Assembly (NCBI RefSeq): GCF_003002825.1
Contig: NZ_PVTE01000029.1
Coordinates: forward strand, 1 to 64,000
DNA length: 64,000 nt
Source of the DNA: Spirosoma oryzae
GTDB taxonomy: Bacteria; Bacteroidota; Bacteroidia; Cytophagales; Spirosomataceae
Direction of reading: 5' to 3'
Part shown: piece after piece, positions 54,224 through 63,960 of the stretch
Position numbering within the stretch: position 1 is the first letter of the stretch
Layout of the letters: each line of letters begins with the position of its first letter
Position numbers and translations under genes: made by a program
Notes under the pieces: generated by a model
The model's input: the letters and a program-made list of their open reading frames with translations, nothing else
What the model was told of the DNA's origin: nothing
Database searches by the model: none

Positions 54224-54655
54224 ATGCAGCCTGTCAAACCAGATTACGTCAATCTAGGATTGTCTACTCCAATGGGGCCTCAACTCAGGGCATTGGTTGA
54301 GCAGTACTTGTTAACTGATTTAGCTGCGTATGTGGTACTAAACCAAAAGTTAAAATTTGATTGGTCAGGCAGTTGTATTGAAGGGCGTGATAGCACTTAT
54401 TTAGATGGGAGTTTAGAAAATTATTCCGGTATTCTGCTATTTGACGAGCAGGACAATTTGGTTGCCGACGGCTGGATGGAATTTATTCACGAAGATGATT
54501 TCTTTCTGGTGTATTGGGACTATGTAACAGTTTGGCAGGACGGCAAAGAGATTTTTGATAAGCCCGACCCCGGTATTCCAGACCACGTTTGGGCGCAACT
54601 ACCTGATTATAGTAAGCTAATTTGTGAAAAGGCGAGCCGGAGGTATATAAGATAA
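54224..54655 (+). CDS. Hypothetical protein, AT-rich islet
   Basis: 143 residues, acidic and soluble, without signal peptide: YLLTDLAAYVVLNQKLKFDW, YSGILLFDEQDNLVADGWME, FFLVYWDYVTVWQDGKE. No family recognised. Its size, acidity and company recall orphan immunity proteins of polymorphic toxin systems, but no toxin is adjacent, so this is only a guess. Composition is AT-richer than its neighbours. Confidence 0.55.
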   Translation: MQPVKPDYVNLGLSTPMGPQLRALVEQYLLTDLAAYVVLNQKLKFDWSGSCIEGRDSTYLDGSLENYSGILLFDEQDNLVADGWMEFIHEDDFFLVYWDYVTVWQDGKEIFDKPDPGIPDHVWAQLPDYSKLICEKASRRYIR

Positions 54656-54785
54656 GTTTGTAGGGACTAAGTCATACAGTTGTGAATAAATAATAACGGC
54701 TTTGGCGATCGGCAACTGGCCATTGTCAATCCTTCGATTGTTAAACGTTCGGATGGAAAACGCAACTCGCTGATATGGTGAATGT

Positions 54786-55205
54786 ATGGTAGAGATTTCG
54801 CTATTGAGTCCCGAACGATATACGCTTGACGAGCTGATAACAGACGAGTTGAGTCTTGAAAAAATTGTCACTGTTGAAACAGACGGTTATCTAAGCGTTG
54901 AATGCTTCTGTGTTCAGGAACAGAAGAACGTGACTATATTTTTCTCTTTTGTCTTTAACGGTAAGAGTGAATTTTCCCAACTTTACGACCGTAATGGCCT
55001 GACTATTTATGATTTGTCAGGGGTAAAAAGTGAGGTGATTTCATTTGATGAGTTAGAAAATCAATACATAGACTGGTTGAGCCGATCTGGACATGAAAAC
55101 ACGATGGATGAGTACGGAATGTTGTTAGGTGTTGTTGGCTTTATCGAGCGTAATCGACATAGAGAGAATCTGCTGGCTGTCGTTCGCGATATGAGTAAGG
55201 CTTGA
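54786..55205 (+). CDS. Hypothetical protein, AT-rich islet
   Basis: 139 residues, acidic, no signal peptide: LLSPERYTLDELITDELSLE, VTIFFSFVFNGKSEFSQLYD, YIDWLSRSGHENTMDEYGML. It follows the previous unknown gene by 130 bases in the same direction and has the same AT-rich look. No family recognised; an orphan immunity-like protein is one possibility. Confidence 0.55.
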   Translation: MVEISLLSPERYTLDELITDELSLEKIVTVETDGYLSVECFCVQEQKNVTIFFSFVFNGKSEFSQLYDRNGLTIYDLSGVKSEVISFDELENQYIDWLSRSGHENTMDEYGMLLGVVGFIERNRHRENLLAVVRDMSKA

Positions 55206-55240
55206 TTGTTATAGATATGATTTACTGTTATACCTAATCT

Positions 55241-56659
55241 ATGAAACGCTTATTGAGTGTGACGATTGCAGTGATAACCCTGCTTGGCGTCAGTACGGGC
55301 TGCTACCGCTCGACAGTCGGGTACACGGCTACGAAACAGGCGGAATGGTGGCTGACTAACCCGGATGGCTCAGCCCTGTTTGTGAAGCAGCCCACGGCGT
55401 TGTCGTTTGCCAGTGTAGCGAATGCGTACCCAACCATTGGCGTGGATGATAAAGAGACGTACCAATCCATCGACGGGTTTGGCTACACGCTGACGGGCGG
55501 TAGTGCGATGCTGTTGCAGAAGATGGACTCGGCGGCGCGGGCTGCGTTGCTGAACGAGTTGTTCTCAACGCAGAGCAATGGTATTGGCGTCAGTTACCTG
55601 CGCGTCAGCATCGGCGCGTCGGATCTGGACGAGACCGTTTTTTCGTACGACGACCTGCCAGCGGGGCAAACCGATTCTACACTGGCCAATTTTTCGCTCG
55701 ATCCCGATCGGACTTACCTGATTCCTACGCTGAAGCAGATTCTAACCATCAATCCGAACATCAAAATTCTGGGGTCGCCCTGGTCTCCGCCGACCTGGAT
55801 GAAAAGCAATCAAAACTCGAAAGGAGGGAGTCTGCTACCTGCGTTTTACGGTACTTACGCGCAGTATTTCGTCAAATATATTCTGGGGATGCGGGCCGAA
55901 GGGATACCCATCGATGCGATTACGATTCAGAACGAGCCGCTGCATCCGGGTAACAATCCAAGTCTGCTAATGCTGGCAACCGAGCAGGCTACGTTCATCA
56001 AAAATCATCTTGGACCCGCCTTCCGGCAGGCGAAAATCGACACCAAGATTCTGCTGTACGATCACAACGCCGACCACCCTGATTACCCGCTGACGATTCT
56101 GAACGACCCCGATGCTCGTCAGTACGTCGACGGGTCGGCGTTTCATCTTTATGCCGGGCCGGTCACGGCGCTGTCGGAAGTACACAAGGCATACCCTGAT
56201 AAAAACATCTATTTCACCGAACAGTGGGTCGGTGCGCCGGGTAACATGGTCAATGACGTGAACTGGCACGTTAAAACGCTGATTATCGGGGCTACCCGCA
56301 ACTGGGCCCGGACGGTGCTGGAATGGAACCTTGCCGCCGACCCAAACCAGAATCCACACACGCCCGGTGGCTGTACGCAATGTCTGGGAGCCGTTACGAT
56401 CGCTGGTAACGACGTCACCCGTAATCCGGCTTATTATACCGTTGCCGTCGCATCGAAACTGGTGCGGCCGGGATCGATACGGATTGCGTCGAATACATAC
56501 GATACGCTGCCCAACGTGGCGTTCAAAACACCCGACGGCGGCATAACCCTGATCGTGCTGAACGACAGTGAAACATCACAATCATTCAATATTCGCTACA
56601 AAGGACAATCGATCACGAGCGCACTACCCCGCAAGTCGATCGGTACGTTTCATTGGTAA
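55241..56659 (+). CDS. GH30 family glycoside hydrolase (glucosylceramidase-like), lipoprotein
   Basis: 472 residues with a lipoprotein-like signal (VITLLGVSTGC, Cys21). GH30 marks: IDGFGYTLTGGSAMLLQKM, SYLRVSIGASDLDETVFSYD, KILGSPWSPPTWMKSNQN, ITIQNEP with acid/base Glu232 and YFTEQWVG with nucleophile Glu327, ending in the short beta domain (VRPGSIRIAS...VLNDSETSQSFNIRYKGQ). Members cut beta-1,6- or beta-1,3-glucans or glucosylceramides; which one is not clear. It is placed on the cell surface or periplasm. Single gene. Confidence 0.92.
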   Translation: MKRLLSVTIAVITLLGVSTGCYRSTVGYTATKQAEWWLTNPDGSALFVKQPTALSFASVANAYPTIGVDDKETYQSIDGFGYTLTGGSAMLLQKMDSAARAALLNELFSTQSNGIGVSYLRVSIGASDLDETVFSYDDLPAGQTDSTLANFSLDPDRTYLIPTLKQILTINPNIKILGSPWSPPTWMKSNQNSKGGSLLPAFYGTYAQYFVKYILGMRAEGIPIDAITIQNEPLHPGNNPSLLMLATEQATFIKNHLGPAFRQAKIDTKILLYDHNADHPDYPLTILNDPDARQYVDGSAFHLYAGPVTALSEVHKAYPDKNIYFTEQWVGAPGNMVNDVNWHVKTLIIGATRNWARTVLEWNLAADPNQNPHTPGGCTQCLGAVTIAGNDVTRNPAYYTVAVASKLVRPGSIRIASNTYDTLPNVAFKTPDGGITLIVLNDSETSQSFNIRYKGQSITSALPRKSIGTFHW

Positions 56660-56688
56660 CAGCGTACTGATTGTTACCTGGATAAGTT

Positions 56689-56763
56689 GTCATTCTGACG
56701 AAGGAGGGATCTCAAATTCCCCGGTCTGCCACCGTGGCGCGGTGATGACACAGACCGGGGAAT
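56689..56763. repeat. GTCATTCTGACGAAGGAGGG repeat with hairpin
   Basis: 56689-56714 reads TGTCATTCTGACGAAGG then AGGGATCTCA; it is followed by a 13-bp perfect stem (56716-56728 with 56751-56763, ATTCCCCGGTCTG). The first part has the same plan as the 28180 and 53726 repeats (GTCAT/GTCGT...GA(G)GGATCT). It lies between the converging GH30 and ALDH genes. Confidence 0.6.
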
Positions 56764-56819
56764 GAACCATCTTTATGAGTAGCAGCTTGAAGACTGGATC
56801 GGTACAATCCCCCGGTACG

Positions 56820-58343
56820 CTACAACTCGAACGTGATTCCTTGCGCGAGGGGCATTGTTGCCCCGTAGTTGATGGTATTGGTCTGGCGACGCATGTACGC
56901 TTTCCACGCGTCGGACCCCGACTCCCGTCCTCCACCGGTTTCTTTCTCTCCGCCGAATGCTCCGCCGATTTCCGCGCCTGACGTGCCGATGTTGACGTTG
57001 GCAATACCACAATCTGAACCGACTGCCGACAAAAACCGCTCGGCTTCGCGCAGATTCAGCGTGAAAATGGCAGACGACAGACCCTGTGGCACGGCGTTCT
57101 GCTGCGCAATGGCGTCGTCGAGGTGGGTATAGCGGAGCAGGTACAGGATCGGCGCAAACGTTTCGTGTTGAACGATAGGCCAGTTGTTCTCTGCTTCAGC
57201 GATACAGGGTTTTACGTAACAGCCAGACGCAAAGGCTGGCTCATCGAGCAGGCCCGGCTCCACAACAAATTGGCCACCAGCCTGCCGGATGGCGTCGACT
57301 GCCTGCTGATACCCCTTCACGGCGTCGGTGTCGATCAGGGGCCCAACGTGGAACGACTCGTCCAGCGGGTTGCCGATACGAAGCTGGGCGTAGGCGCTGG
57401 CCAGTCGTTTCTTGACGTCGTCGTAAATACTGTCCTGCACAATGATCCGGCGGGTCGTCGTGCAGCGTTGCCCGGCTGTTCCGACAGCACCAAATACGAT
57501 GGCCGGAATCGCCAGATCGAGGTCGGCATGTTCGGTGACAATAATCGCGTTGTTGCCACCCAGTTCGAGCAGGCTCTTACCGAGTCGGCTGGCTACTGCT
57601 GTCGCCACTGCCCGGCCCATACGCGTGCTACCCGTTGCGGAGAGCAGGGCGATGCGTGGGTCGTGCGCCAGCCATTCGCCTGCGGTATGGCCACCTGTAA
57701 TCAGGCAGGAGACACCTTCCGGTACGTCGTTGTTGCGCAACACCTCCGTAATGATTTGTTGACAGGCCAATGCTGTAAGCGGTGTTTTCTCCGATGGTTT
57801 CCAGACACAGACATTCCCGCATACCCAGGCAATCATCGCGTTCCACGACCAGACGGCTACCGGAAAGTTGAAGGCTGAAATGATACCGACGATACCCAGC
57901 GGGTGCCACTGCTCAAGCATACGGTGTGCCGGTCGTTCGGAGTGCATCGACAATCCGTAGAGCTGCCGCGACTGCCCCACCGCGAAGTCGCAGATGTCGA
58001 TGATTTCCTGCACTTCGCCCAAGCCTTCCTGGAGCGATTTTCCCATCTCGTAGCTGACCAGTGTGCCCAGCTCGCGTTTGTAGCGCCGGAACTGCTCGCC
58101 CATCTGCCGGACAATTTCACCCCGGCGCGGGGCTGGTACCTGCCGCCATTCGGTAAAAGCTGCCTGCGCCGTTTCGACTACGCGGTCATAGTCCGCGCGG
58201 GTCGATGGATGGACGCGCGCGATAAGCTGCCCATCGGCAGGTGAGTAGGAGTCGATGGTTTTCTCGGTCGAACTCCAGAACTGCTGGCCAGTGCTGGTAC
58301 CGGGTTTTACCGGTTGGGTCGGTAAGGGAAGTATCGTCTGCAT
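56820..58343 (-). CDS. ALDH7-type aldehyde dehydrogenase (aminoadipate-semialdehyde dehydrogenase-like)
   Basis: 507 residues from the ATG at 58343 (MQTILPLPTQPVKPG); the frame is open to 58448. Catalytic Glu260 in LELGGNN and Cys294 in AGQRCTTTRR. The C-terminus (NVNIGTSGAEIGGAFGGEKE, then GGGRESGSDAWKAYMRRQT) is diagnostic of the ALDH7A1/antiquitin group, which oxidises alpha-aminoadipic semialdehyde to aminoadipate in lysine breakdown. No other lysine-degradation gene is adjacent, so the pathway is inferred from the family. Single gene, divergent from the small secreted protein. Confidence 0.9.
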   Translation of the reverse strand: MQTILPLPTQPVKPGTSTGQQFWSSTEKTIDSYSPADGQLIARVHPSTRADYDRVVETAQAAFTEWRQVPAPRRGEIVRQMGEQFRRYKRELGTLVSYEMGKSLQEGLGEVQEIIDICDFAVGQSRQLYGLSMHSERPAHRMLEQWHPLGIVGIISAFNFPVAVWSWNAMIAWVCGNVCVWKPSEKTPLTALACQQIITEVLRNNDVPEGVSCLITGGHTAGEWLAHDPRIALLSATGSTRMGRAVATAVASRLGKSLLELGGNNAIIVTEHADLDLAIPAIVFGAVGTAGQRCTTTRRIIVQDSIYDDVKKRLASAYAQLRIGNPLDESFHVGPLIDTDAVKGYQQAVDAIRQAGGQFVVEPGLLDEPAFASGCYVKPCIAEAENNWPIVQHETFAPILYLLRYTHLDDAIAQQNAVPQGLSSAIFTLNLREAERFLSAVGSDCGIANVNIGTSGAEIGGAFGGEKETGGGRESGSDAWKAYMRRQTNTINYGATMPLAQGITFEL

Positions 58344-58479
58344 AACGTGAAAACAAGTTTGCTGAATGGCTGACAAAGTAATCGACCAGCTTGTAAACAA
58401 CGCAACACCCGCAAAACTTTTCACGCTCGTACCGGTTGATAACAACATACTTACTTACACATCATTAACCCGCCTGGTT

Positions 58480-58830
58480 ATGAAAGCTAGCCTGTTTTTG
58501 CTGTTGGGTGTACTGGCTGTATCTGCTACGCCCGCACTGTCGATTGATCGTAAACCCATTAGTGAGCAGGCCATTGCTCCGGCCGATACAATGCCAAAAT
58601 CGGCCAGGAAGAAAGGTAAGATGGCAACCCGGAAATCAGGTTCGGCAAAGGTGTCGGATCGAGTCGAGGAGATGCGCTATCGGAACAGTGCCACGGACGA
58701 CGGAACCGCGATCAACAACAGTAACGTCACGAACTACAATTCTGACGCTGTCACCAACGCGCCAACCGGGGTAGGAAGCGCTGCCGCTGGCCCCGCTGCA
58801 ACACCAAAACCGAAAAAGCGAAAGAACTAA
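58480..58830 (+). CDS. Small secreted basic protein of unknown function
   Basis: 116 residues from the ATG at 58480 (MKASLFLLLGVLAVSATPAL, signal peptide). The mature part is low in complexity: Lys/Arg-rich (KSARKKGKMATRKSGSAK), then Asn/Thr-rich (INNSNVTNYNSDAVTNAPTG) and a final KPKKRKN. No family recognised. The frame is open upstream to 58366 but overlaps the ALDH start region. Confidence 0.6.
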   Translation: MKASLFLLLGVLAVSATPALSIDRKPISEQAIAPADTMPKSARKKGKMATRKSGSAKVSDRVEEMRYRNSATDDGTAINNSNVTNYNSDAVTNAPTGVGSAAAGPAATPKPKKRKN

Positions 58831-59156
58831 AAGGGGGTCTTCGTTTCGTTTCCACATACCGCGAAAAGAATTCGGGCAGTGATTGTTGCGTCGACTACGA
58901 GTGGTAACGCAGCAATCCTGCCCGCTTCCGTTTAGGCAATGTGGTAATTTATGCTTTAGTTTGGAGTTTCTGTTTATGATCTGGCTTTAACGTATTGTCA
59001 ACGTAACTACTGAAAGGTGTTAGTTGTCTTACCGTAAGGGCGTTGCCGGGCCGCTTGGCTCGTCAAAACAGATCGTCAAACTGATATACCTGTGACTCTG
59101 GTACAGCTATATCTCAGTAAGTAATAGTCTAATTTGGTGCGTATAACTACCCCCTC
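58831..59156. other. 326-base gap before the sigma factor gene
   Basis: No gene seen. A near -7 element (CTAATTTGG, about 59130) lies before the GTG start at 59157 and may serve the sigma/anti-sigma operon. No strong hairpin. Confidence 0.4.
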
Positions 59157-59717
59157 GTGAAACGTCAATCATCCCTGGTCTCGGAAAGTGTCCTGATCGA
59201 GAAGTTGGTCCAGCGCGATCAGAAGGCATTCCACTGGCTATACGATCAGTATTCGCCGGCGCTTTATGGCGTCGTTCTGCGAATCGTGCGTGACGAAGAA
59301 CACGCGCAGGATCTGGTACAGGACATCTTCGTTAAAATCTGGAAAAATCTGGATGCGTATGACTCCAGCAAGGGTCGTTTGTTTACCTGGATGCTGAATG
59401 TGGCACGAAATACCGCCATTGATGCCATCCGGTCACAAAAATCGCAGCCATCGGCAGCGAATGCAATCCGAACAGATGAAGACAACGTACATGTAGTAGA
59501 TCGGCAGCATAATACCCAGCAACCCAACCCCGAACACATTGGCATTCAGGAAGTGGTTGGCCAGTTAAGACCTGATCGTCGACAATTGATCGACCTGGTG
59601 TATTTCGGTGGGTATACCCACGAAGAAGCGGCTGATGAACTCAACTTGCCTCTTGGTACGGTCAAAACCCGTATTCGGGCGGCCTTACAGGAACTGAAAC
59701 AATTGTTTAAGTCATGA
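59157..59717 (+). CDS. ECF sigma-70 family sigma factor (SigK-like)
   Basis: 186 residues from a GTG start (VKRQSSLVSESVLIEKLVQR). Region 2 has FHWLYDQYSPALYGVVLRIV, AQDLVQDIFVKIWKNLDAYD and LFTWMLNVARNTAIDAIRSQ; region 4 has LVYFGGYTHEEAADELNLPL and GTVKTRIRAALQELKQLF. Its stop overlaps the start of the anti-sigma gene by 4 bases (ATGA). It and the anti-sigma factor form a classic membrane-signal pair; the msrB gene downstream suggests, weakly, an oxidative-stress link. Confidence 0.93.
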   Translation: MKRQSSLVSESVLIEKLVQRDQKAFHWLYDQYSPALYGVVLRIVRDEEHAQDLVQDIFVKIWKNLDAYDSSKGRLFTWMLNVARNTAIDAIRSQKSQPSAANAIRTDEDNVHVVDRQHNTQQPNPEHIGIQEVVGQLRPDRRQLIDLVYFGGYTHEEAADELNLPLGTVKTRIRAALQELKQLFKS

Positions 59718-60532
59718 ACCTAGAAGAGTACATAGCTTCAGGCATTTTGGACTCGTACGCCATCGGCGCTGTTAGCGATCAGGAGGTGCGGGAGGTAAAC
59801 TGTCTGTCGTCTATATACCCCGAAATTCGGAAGGAACTGGATGAACTGATGCTGTCGACGGAGAACTATGCCTTGTTGCATAGTATCGAACCGCCGGCTG
59901 GCTTGAAAGACCGCATTATGCGTCAGCTGACGTTTGAGGATGCTGACGAGACGATTGTACGACCGCTACCCATCGACCGCGACTTATCGGCGGAAGCTAC
60001 CCGGCCGTATACGTATAAGACAAGCTGGATGGTGGCCGCTGCCGCTGCCCTGGCCGTACTATTTTTCTCGTACTTTCTGATTACGCAGCTACAGACAAAT
60101 CAGAAGACGATGGCTTCGCTCCGCGAATCGAACGATTCAATGCAGCTGCAACTAAAGCAGTTGCGTACCAGTCAGGGGCAGACGGACCAGATACTGGCGA
60201 TGTTACGTCAGCCGGGTGCCCGTACGCTGGAGTTGCGCGGCAATGAAAAAGCCCCGCAGGGCGACATGCTCGTTTTCTGGAATCCGTCGACGCAGCAGGT
60301 CGCTGTCGAAGTGAAATCGCTACCGGCTCTTCCCGCCGATAAGCAATATCAGCTCTGGTCGCTGGTCGACGGAAAGCCTGTCGATGCCGGGGTATTCGAC
60401 GCTGGTACGGCGGTTCAGAAGATGAACCGGTCAATTGGCAAAGCCGATGCGTTTGCCGTAACAATCGAGAAGCGGGGTGGTAGCCCAACCCCCTCAATGG
60501 CAACGTTATTGGCCATGTCACCGGTAGCGTAA
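59714..60532 (+). CDS. Anti-sigma factor, RskA type
   Basis: 272 residues. N-terminal cytoplasmic part (about 1-95; [20 protein letters not shown]) holds the sigma factor in family members. One membrane helix (about 98-120, [20 protein letters not shown]) follows, then a periplasmic coiled coil and the RskA C-terminal beta domain (about 165-272; [52 protein letters not shown]). The zinc-binding HCC motif of other anti-sigma factors is absent, as usual for this group. Confidence 0.92.
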   Translation: MNLEEYIASGILDSYAIGAVSDQEVREVNCLSSIYPEIRKELDELMLSTENYALLHSIEPPAGLKDRIMRQLTFEDADETIVRPLPIDRDLSAEATRPYTYKTSWMVAAAAALAVLFFSYFLITQLQTNQKTMASLRESNDSMQLQLKQLRTSQGQTDQILAMLRQPGARTLELRGNEKAPQGDMLVFWNPSTQQVAVEVKSLPALPADKQYQLWSLVDGKPVDAGVFDAGTAVQKMNRSIGKADAFAVTIEKRGGSPTPSMATLLAMSPVA

Positions 60533-60570
60533 CCGCGCGAACGGAAGCCCTTTATTTTCTGTTTTTATAC

Positions 60571-60598
60571 TGAAGCCCGGCCCTTCCGCCGGGCTTCA
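60571..60598 (+). terminator. Hairpin after the anti-sigma gene
   Basis: Arms 60571-60581 and 60588-60598 (TGAAGCCCGGC and its exact complement), loop of 6. No T-run follows on the plus strand, so stopping may be partial and msrB may be partly read from the sigma operon. Confidence 0.55.
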
Positions 60599-60620
60599 GG
60601 CAACAACTACTGAACGAACT

Positions 60621-61136
60621 ATGAAAAAGGCTTTTTTATCGACACTGTATACTGCTCTTGCAGCGGGTACACTATTGACGCCCAGCTTGTCAACTGCTGC
60701 GGGCGACCCTGTGAAAAAGGCCATTGGCGATGAGTCGCCGGGTGGCCGCCGGGTAGTCAAGACTAACGCGGAATGGAAGAAGATACTGACACCGGAGCAG
60801 TATTACATCCTGCGCGAACATGGTACCGAACGGGCGTTTACCAGTCCGCTCAACGACAATCATGCCCACGGTACGTTTGTGTGTGCCGCCTGCAAGAACC
60901 CGCTGTTCGCATCGGACACCAAATTCGATTCCGGAACGGGCTGGCCTAGCTTCTTCAAGCCCATCGCCAAGGATGCCGTGAAGGAGAAAGTTGACAAAGC
61001 GTACGGCATGGTGCGCACCGAAATCCTGTGCAGCGTGTGCGACGGTCACCTCGGTCACGTCTTCGACGACGGCCCAAAACCAACGGGTCTGCGTTACTGC
61101 ATGAACGGAGACGCCATGTTGTTCGACAAGAAATAA
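60621..61136 (+). CDS. msrB: Peptide-methionine (R)-S-oxide reductase
   Basis: 171 residues with a signal peptide ([20 protein letters not shown]), so the repair of oxidised methionine should take place in the periplasm. Zinc ligands Cys88/Cys91 (VCAACKNP) and Cys137/Cys140 (LCSVCDGH), and catalytic Cys160 in LRYCMNG; also [10 protein letters not shown] and [11 protein letters not shown] second resolving Cys is not obvious. No msrA is adjacent. Confidence 0.95.
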   Translation: MKKAFLSTLYTALAAGTLLTPSLSTAAGDPVKKAIGDESPGGRRVVKTNAEWKKILTPEQYYILREHGTERAFTSPLNDNHAHGTFVCAACKNPLFASDTKFDSGTGWPSFFKPIAKDAVKEKVDKAYGMVRTEILCSVCDGHLGHVFDDGPKPTGLRYCMNGDAMLFDKK

Positions 61137-61155
61137 AGGCTATTGCCTATAAACG

Positions 61156-61181
61156 CAGCCGACTTCTAGCGAGGTCGGCTG
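61156..61181 (+). terminator. Terminator of msrB
   Basis: Arms 61156-61165 and 61172-61181 (CAGCCGACTT with AGGTCGGCTG, one G-T pair), followed by TTTTGTTGTT. Confidence 0.8.
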
Positions 61182-61248
61182 TTTTGTTGTTACGCTGATC
61201 TGCCGCTTAATCGGGGTGCGTTATGCGCGGGATAGGCCGAAAATACGT

Positions 61249-61256
61249 TATATTTG
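61249..61256 (+). promoter_or_regulatory. -7 promoter element of the penicillin-binding protein gene
   Basis: TATATTTG matches TAnnTTTG, 78 bases before the ATG at 61334. A TTATG about 23 bases upstream may be a weak -33 element. Confidence 0.45.
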
Positions 61257-61333
61257 AGACCCCACCAGTGGGCAAATAACCTTCGGGATACGTAGAAAAA
61301 CCCCGAACCAACCTCTTATTCGCAACTAATCGC

Positions 61334-63919
61334 ATGAGTGAAGATAGGAAGCGATTCCGCGCTGTTCGGCACGCATTCGGGGCGTTTCGGCAGCGGCTTC
61401 GACAACGTCAGGCTACGCTTGGCGACGTCAGACGCGGAGTCGGCCGACACATATACCGGCAAACGGCCCGTGTTGCTGGTGAAGAACGCGTCAACGCCTG
61501 GTCTGATAGCTACTACGAGTACCGCAACCGGCTGCGTTCGTTTGTGCATCAGTACGTCGATCCCGACAGCTGGTACTATCCCTACCTGAAAAATGGCGTT
61601 CGTTTTGGGATGATCGGTGCCCTGCTGCTGGGTCTTTACGTCTTCACCCTGAACTATAACTTCCTGTATCTCACCGGATCGATGCCGAGCGTTGAGGAAC
61701 TGAAGAATCCGAAACTCAACCAGGCGTCGGAGATCTATTCGCAGGATGGGGTGATGATTGGTAAGTTCTACGCCGAGAACCGGACACCAATCAAATACGA
61801 AAATATTCCCAAATCACTGATCGACGCCCTGATCGCGACCGAAGACGTGCGCTTCTACTCGCACGGCGGTATCGATCCACGAGCTATCGGTCGGGCGGTG
61901 CTGGGTTTCGGTCGTGATGGGGGTGGCTCGACGATCACGCAGCAACTGGCCAAAAACCTGTTCAAAACCCGGCGCAAGCAGGACCGGGGGATACTGACCC
62001 GGATTCCGGGTATCCGGGCGATCGTGTACAAATCGAAAGAGTGGCTGATGGCGCTGAAGCTGGAACGCAACTTTTCGAAAGAAGAGATCCTGACGTATTA
62101 CTTCAACACCGTCGACTTCGGTAGTAACTCATTCGGTCTGAAAACAGCGGCCCGTACCTTTTTCAACAAAGAGCCGGATAGCCTGAACGTGCAGGAAGGC
62201 GCGGTACTGGTCGGTCTGCAAAAAGCGACCACGGCATACAACCCGCTGAAAAACCCGAAACGGTCGAAGGAACGACGAAACATCGTACTGGGGCAGATGG
62301 CGAAGTACAAGTTCCTGACGGTAAAACAGGCTGATTCGATCAGTGCTTTGCCGCTCGTAACGGACTTCACGCCAGAAAATCCGTACTCCGGGCCAGCCAG
62401 TTATCTGAAAAACGCCGTTCAGGACTTCGTAAAAAAATGGGGGGAAGAAAACGGCTACGACCTGTACACAGACGGGCTACGCATCGTGACAACCATCGAC
62501 TCGCGCATGCAGACATACGCCGAGAGTGCGACAGCGGAGAAGATGAAAAAGCTGCAACAGAGCTTTAATGACCATTGGGGGGATGAAAACCCGTGGACCG
62601 ACGAAGAGGGCAACGAACTTCCCGGCTTCATTGACTCGGTTGCCCGCCGGACGGAGCGGTACAAGTCGCTGAGCCGCCGATTCCTGCCGCTCTACCCGGA
62701 TTCGATCATGTACTACATGAAGAACAAGAAGTACAAGATGCGGGTGTTCAGCTGGAAAAATAAGCGCGGCTACGACTCGACGGAGATGACGCCCTACGAC
62801 TCGATCGCCTACTACAAGCATTTTCTACAGGCGGGTATGGTCGCGATGGACCCGAATAACGGCTACATCCGGGCGTGGGTCGGCGGACTGGATTACGATT
62901 ATTTCAAATACGATCACGTCAAGCAGGGCAAGCGGCAGCCGGGATCGACATTCAAACCGTTTGTGTACACGACGGCAATCGACGACACACTCAGCAACAT
63001 GAGCCCCTGCGACCGCATTACCGACCGACCGTTCCGCAAAGAATACCGCGAAAATGGCGAAGATAAGGTCTGGGAACCCCGCAACTCGACCGGCTACTAC
63101 ACGTATTCAAACATGACCCTGCGTCGGGCGATGGCACGATCGGTCAACTCCATCACGGCCGAACTAACCGATCGCGTCGGACCGGAGCGCGTGGCGGAAT
63201 ATGCGCACCGGATGGGGATAAAGAGCCGGCTCGACCCTGTGCCGTCGATTGGGCTGGGTTCGTCGGACGTATCGCTGTATGAGCTGGTTGGCGCGTACTG
63301 CACATTCGTCCACGACGGGGAAGCCATCGAGCCCATCATTGTGCAGCGTATCGAAGACCGGGACGGTAAAGAAATTCAGACGTTTACGGCAGAAACCCGA
63401 CGGGCGATCAGTCCGGAATCGGCTTTCCTGATGCGGTACATGTTACAGGGCGGTTTGCAGGAGTCGGGCGGTACGTCGCAGGGTTTATGGCAGTACAACC
63501 TGTTCAAGAACCGCAACGAGATCGGCGCGAAAACGGGTACGACGTCCAATAACTCGGATGGCTGGTTCGTGGCCGTATCCAGCAATCTGGTCGTTGGAGC
63601 CTGGGTAGGGGGGGATGATCGAAGCATTCACTTCCGCTCCACCGATCTGGGCGAGGGGGCACGAACGGCGCTGCCCATCGTCGGTACGTTCCTGGAGAAG
63701 GTATATGCCGACCCCAAATTCAAATCATTGCAGGCGCCTTTCCCCAAGCCTACGTTCACGGTAACGAAGGAATACGATGGATGTGTTTCGCCCGAGGAAG
63801 AAGAGTCGGACGAGTCTGATTCAACCGACGTAAATGGAGAAGCGAGCGATTCGACATTTATTCAGACGGCACCCCCTACTGAACCAACAGCTCCGCCCGA
63901 CACAACGGGCAACCGATGA
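61334..63919 (+). CDS. Class A penicillin-binding protein (PBP1A-like)
   Basis: 861 residues. Cytoplasmic basic start, one membrane helix (about 93-115, FGMIGALLLGLYVFTLNYNF), then a GT51 glycosyltransferase domain (about 150-330; Glu170 in ATEDVRFYSHGGIDPRAIGR, GGSTITQQLAKNLFKTR) and a transpeptidase domain (about 500-800) with Ser538 in PGSTFKPF, SVNS, and the KTGTTSNNSD motif. It builds and cross-links peptidoglycan in the periplasm. A Ser/Asp/Thr/Pro-rich tail ends the protein. Single gene with a strong terminator. Confidence 0.95.
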   Translation: MSEDRKRFRAVRHAFGAFRQRLRQRQATLGDVRRGVGRHIYRQTARVAGEERVNAWSDSYYEYRNRLRSFVHQYVDPDSWYYPYLKNGVRFGMIGALLLGLYVFTLNYNFLYLTGSMPSVEELKNPKLNQASEIYSQDGVMIGKFYAENRTPIKYENIPKSLIDALIATEDVRFYSHGGIDPRAIGRAVLGFGRDGGGSTITQQLAKNLFKTRRKQDRGILTRIPGIRAIVYKSKEWLMALKLERNFSKEEILTYYFNTVDFGSNSFGLKTAARTFFNKEPDSLNVQEGAVLVGLQKATTAYNPLKNPKRSKERRNIVLGQMAKYKFLTVKQADSISALPLVTDFTPENPYSGPASYLKNAVQDFVKKWGEENGYDLYTDGLRIVTTIDSRMQTYAESATAEKMKKLQQSFNDHWGDENPWTDEEGNELPGFIDSVARRTERYKSLSRRFLPLYPDSIMYYMKNKKYKMRVFSWKNKRGYDSTEMTPYDSIAYYKHFLQAGMVAMDPNNGYIRAWVGGLDYDYFKYDHVKQGKRQPGSTFKPFVYTTAIDDTLSNMSPCDRITDRPFRKEYRENGEDKVWEPRNSTGYYTYSNMTLRRAMARSVNSITAELTDRVGPERVAEYAHRMGIKSRLDPVPSIGLGSSDVSLYELVGAYCTFVHDGEAIEPIIVQRIEDRDGKEIQTFTAETRRAISPESAFLMRYMLQGGLQESGGTSQGLWQYNLFKNRNEIGAKTGTTSNNSDGWFVAVSSNLVVGAWVGGDDRSIHFRSTDLGEGARTALPIVGTFLEKVYADPKFKSLQAPFPKPTFTVTKEYDGCVSPEEEESDESDSTDVNGEASDSTFIQTAPPTEPTAPPDTTGNR

Positions 63920-63926
63920 CGCTAAT

Positions 63927-63960
63927 GCCGTGGGCCTACTCGTATGAGTAGGCCCACGGC
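63927..63960 (+). terminator. Terminator of the penicillin-binding protein gene
   Basis: Arms 63927-63941 and 63946-63960 (GCCGTGGGCCTACTC and its exact complement), loop of 4, followed by GTTTA. The last 40 bases of the window show nothing else. Confidence 0.85.
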
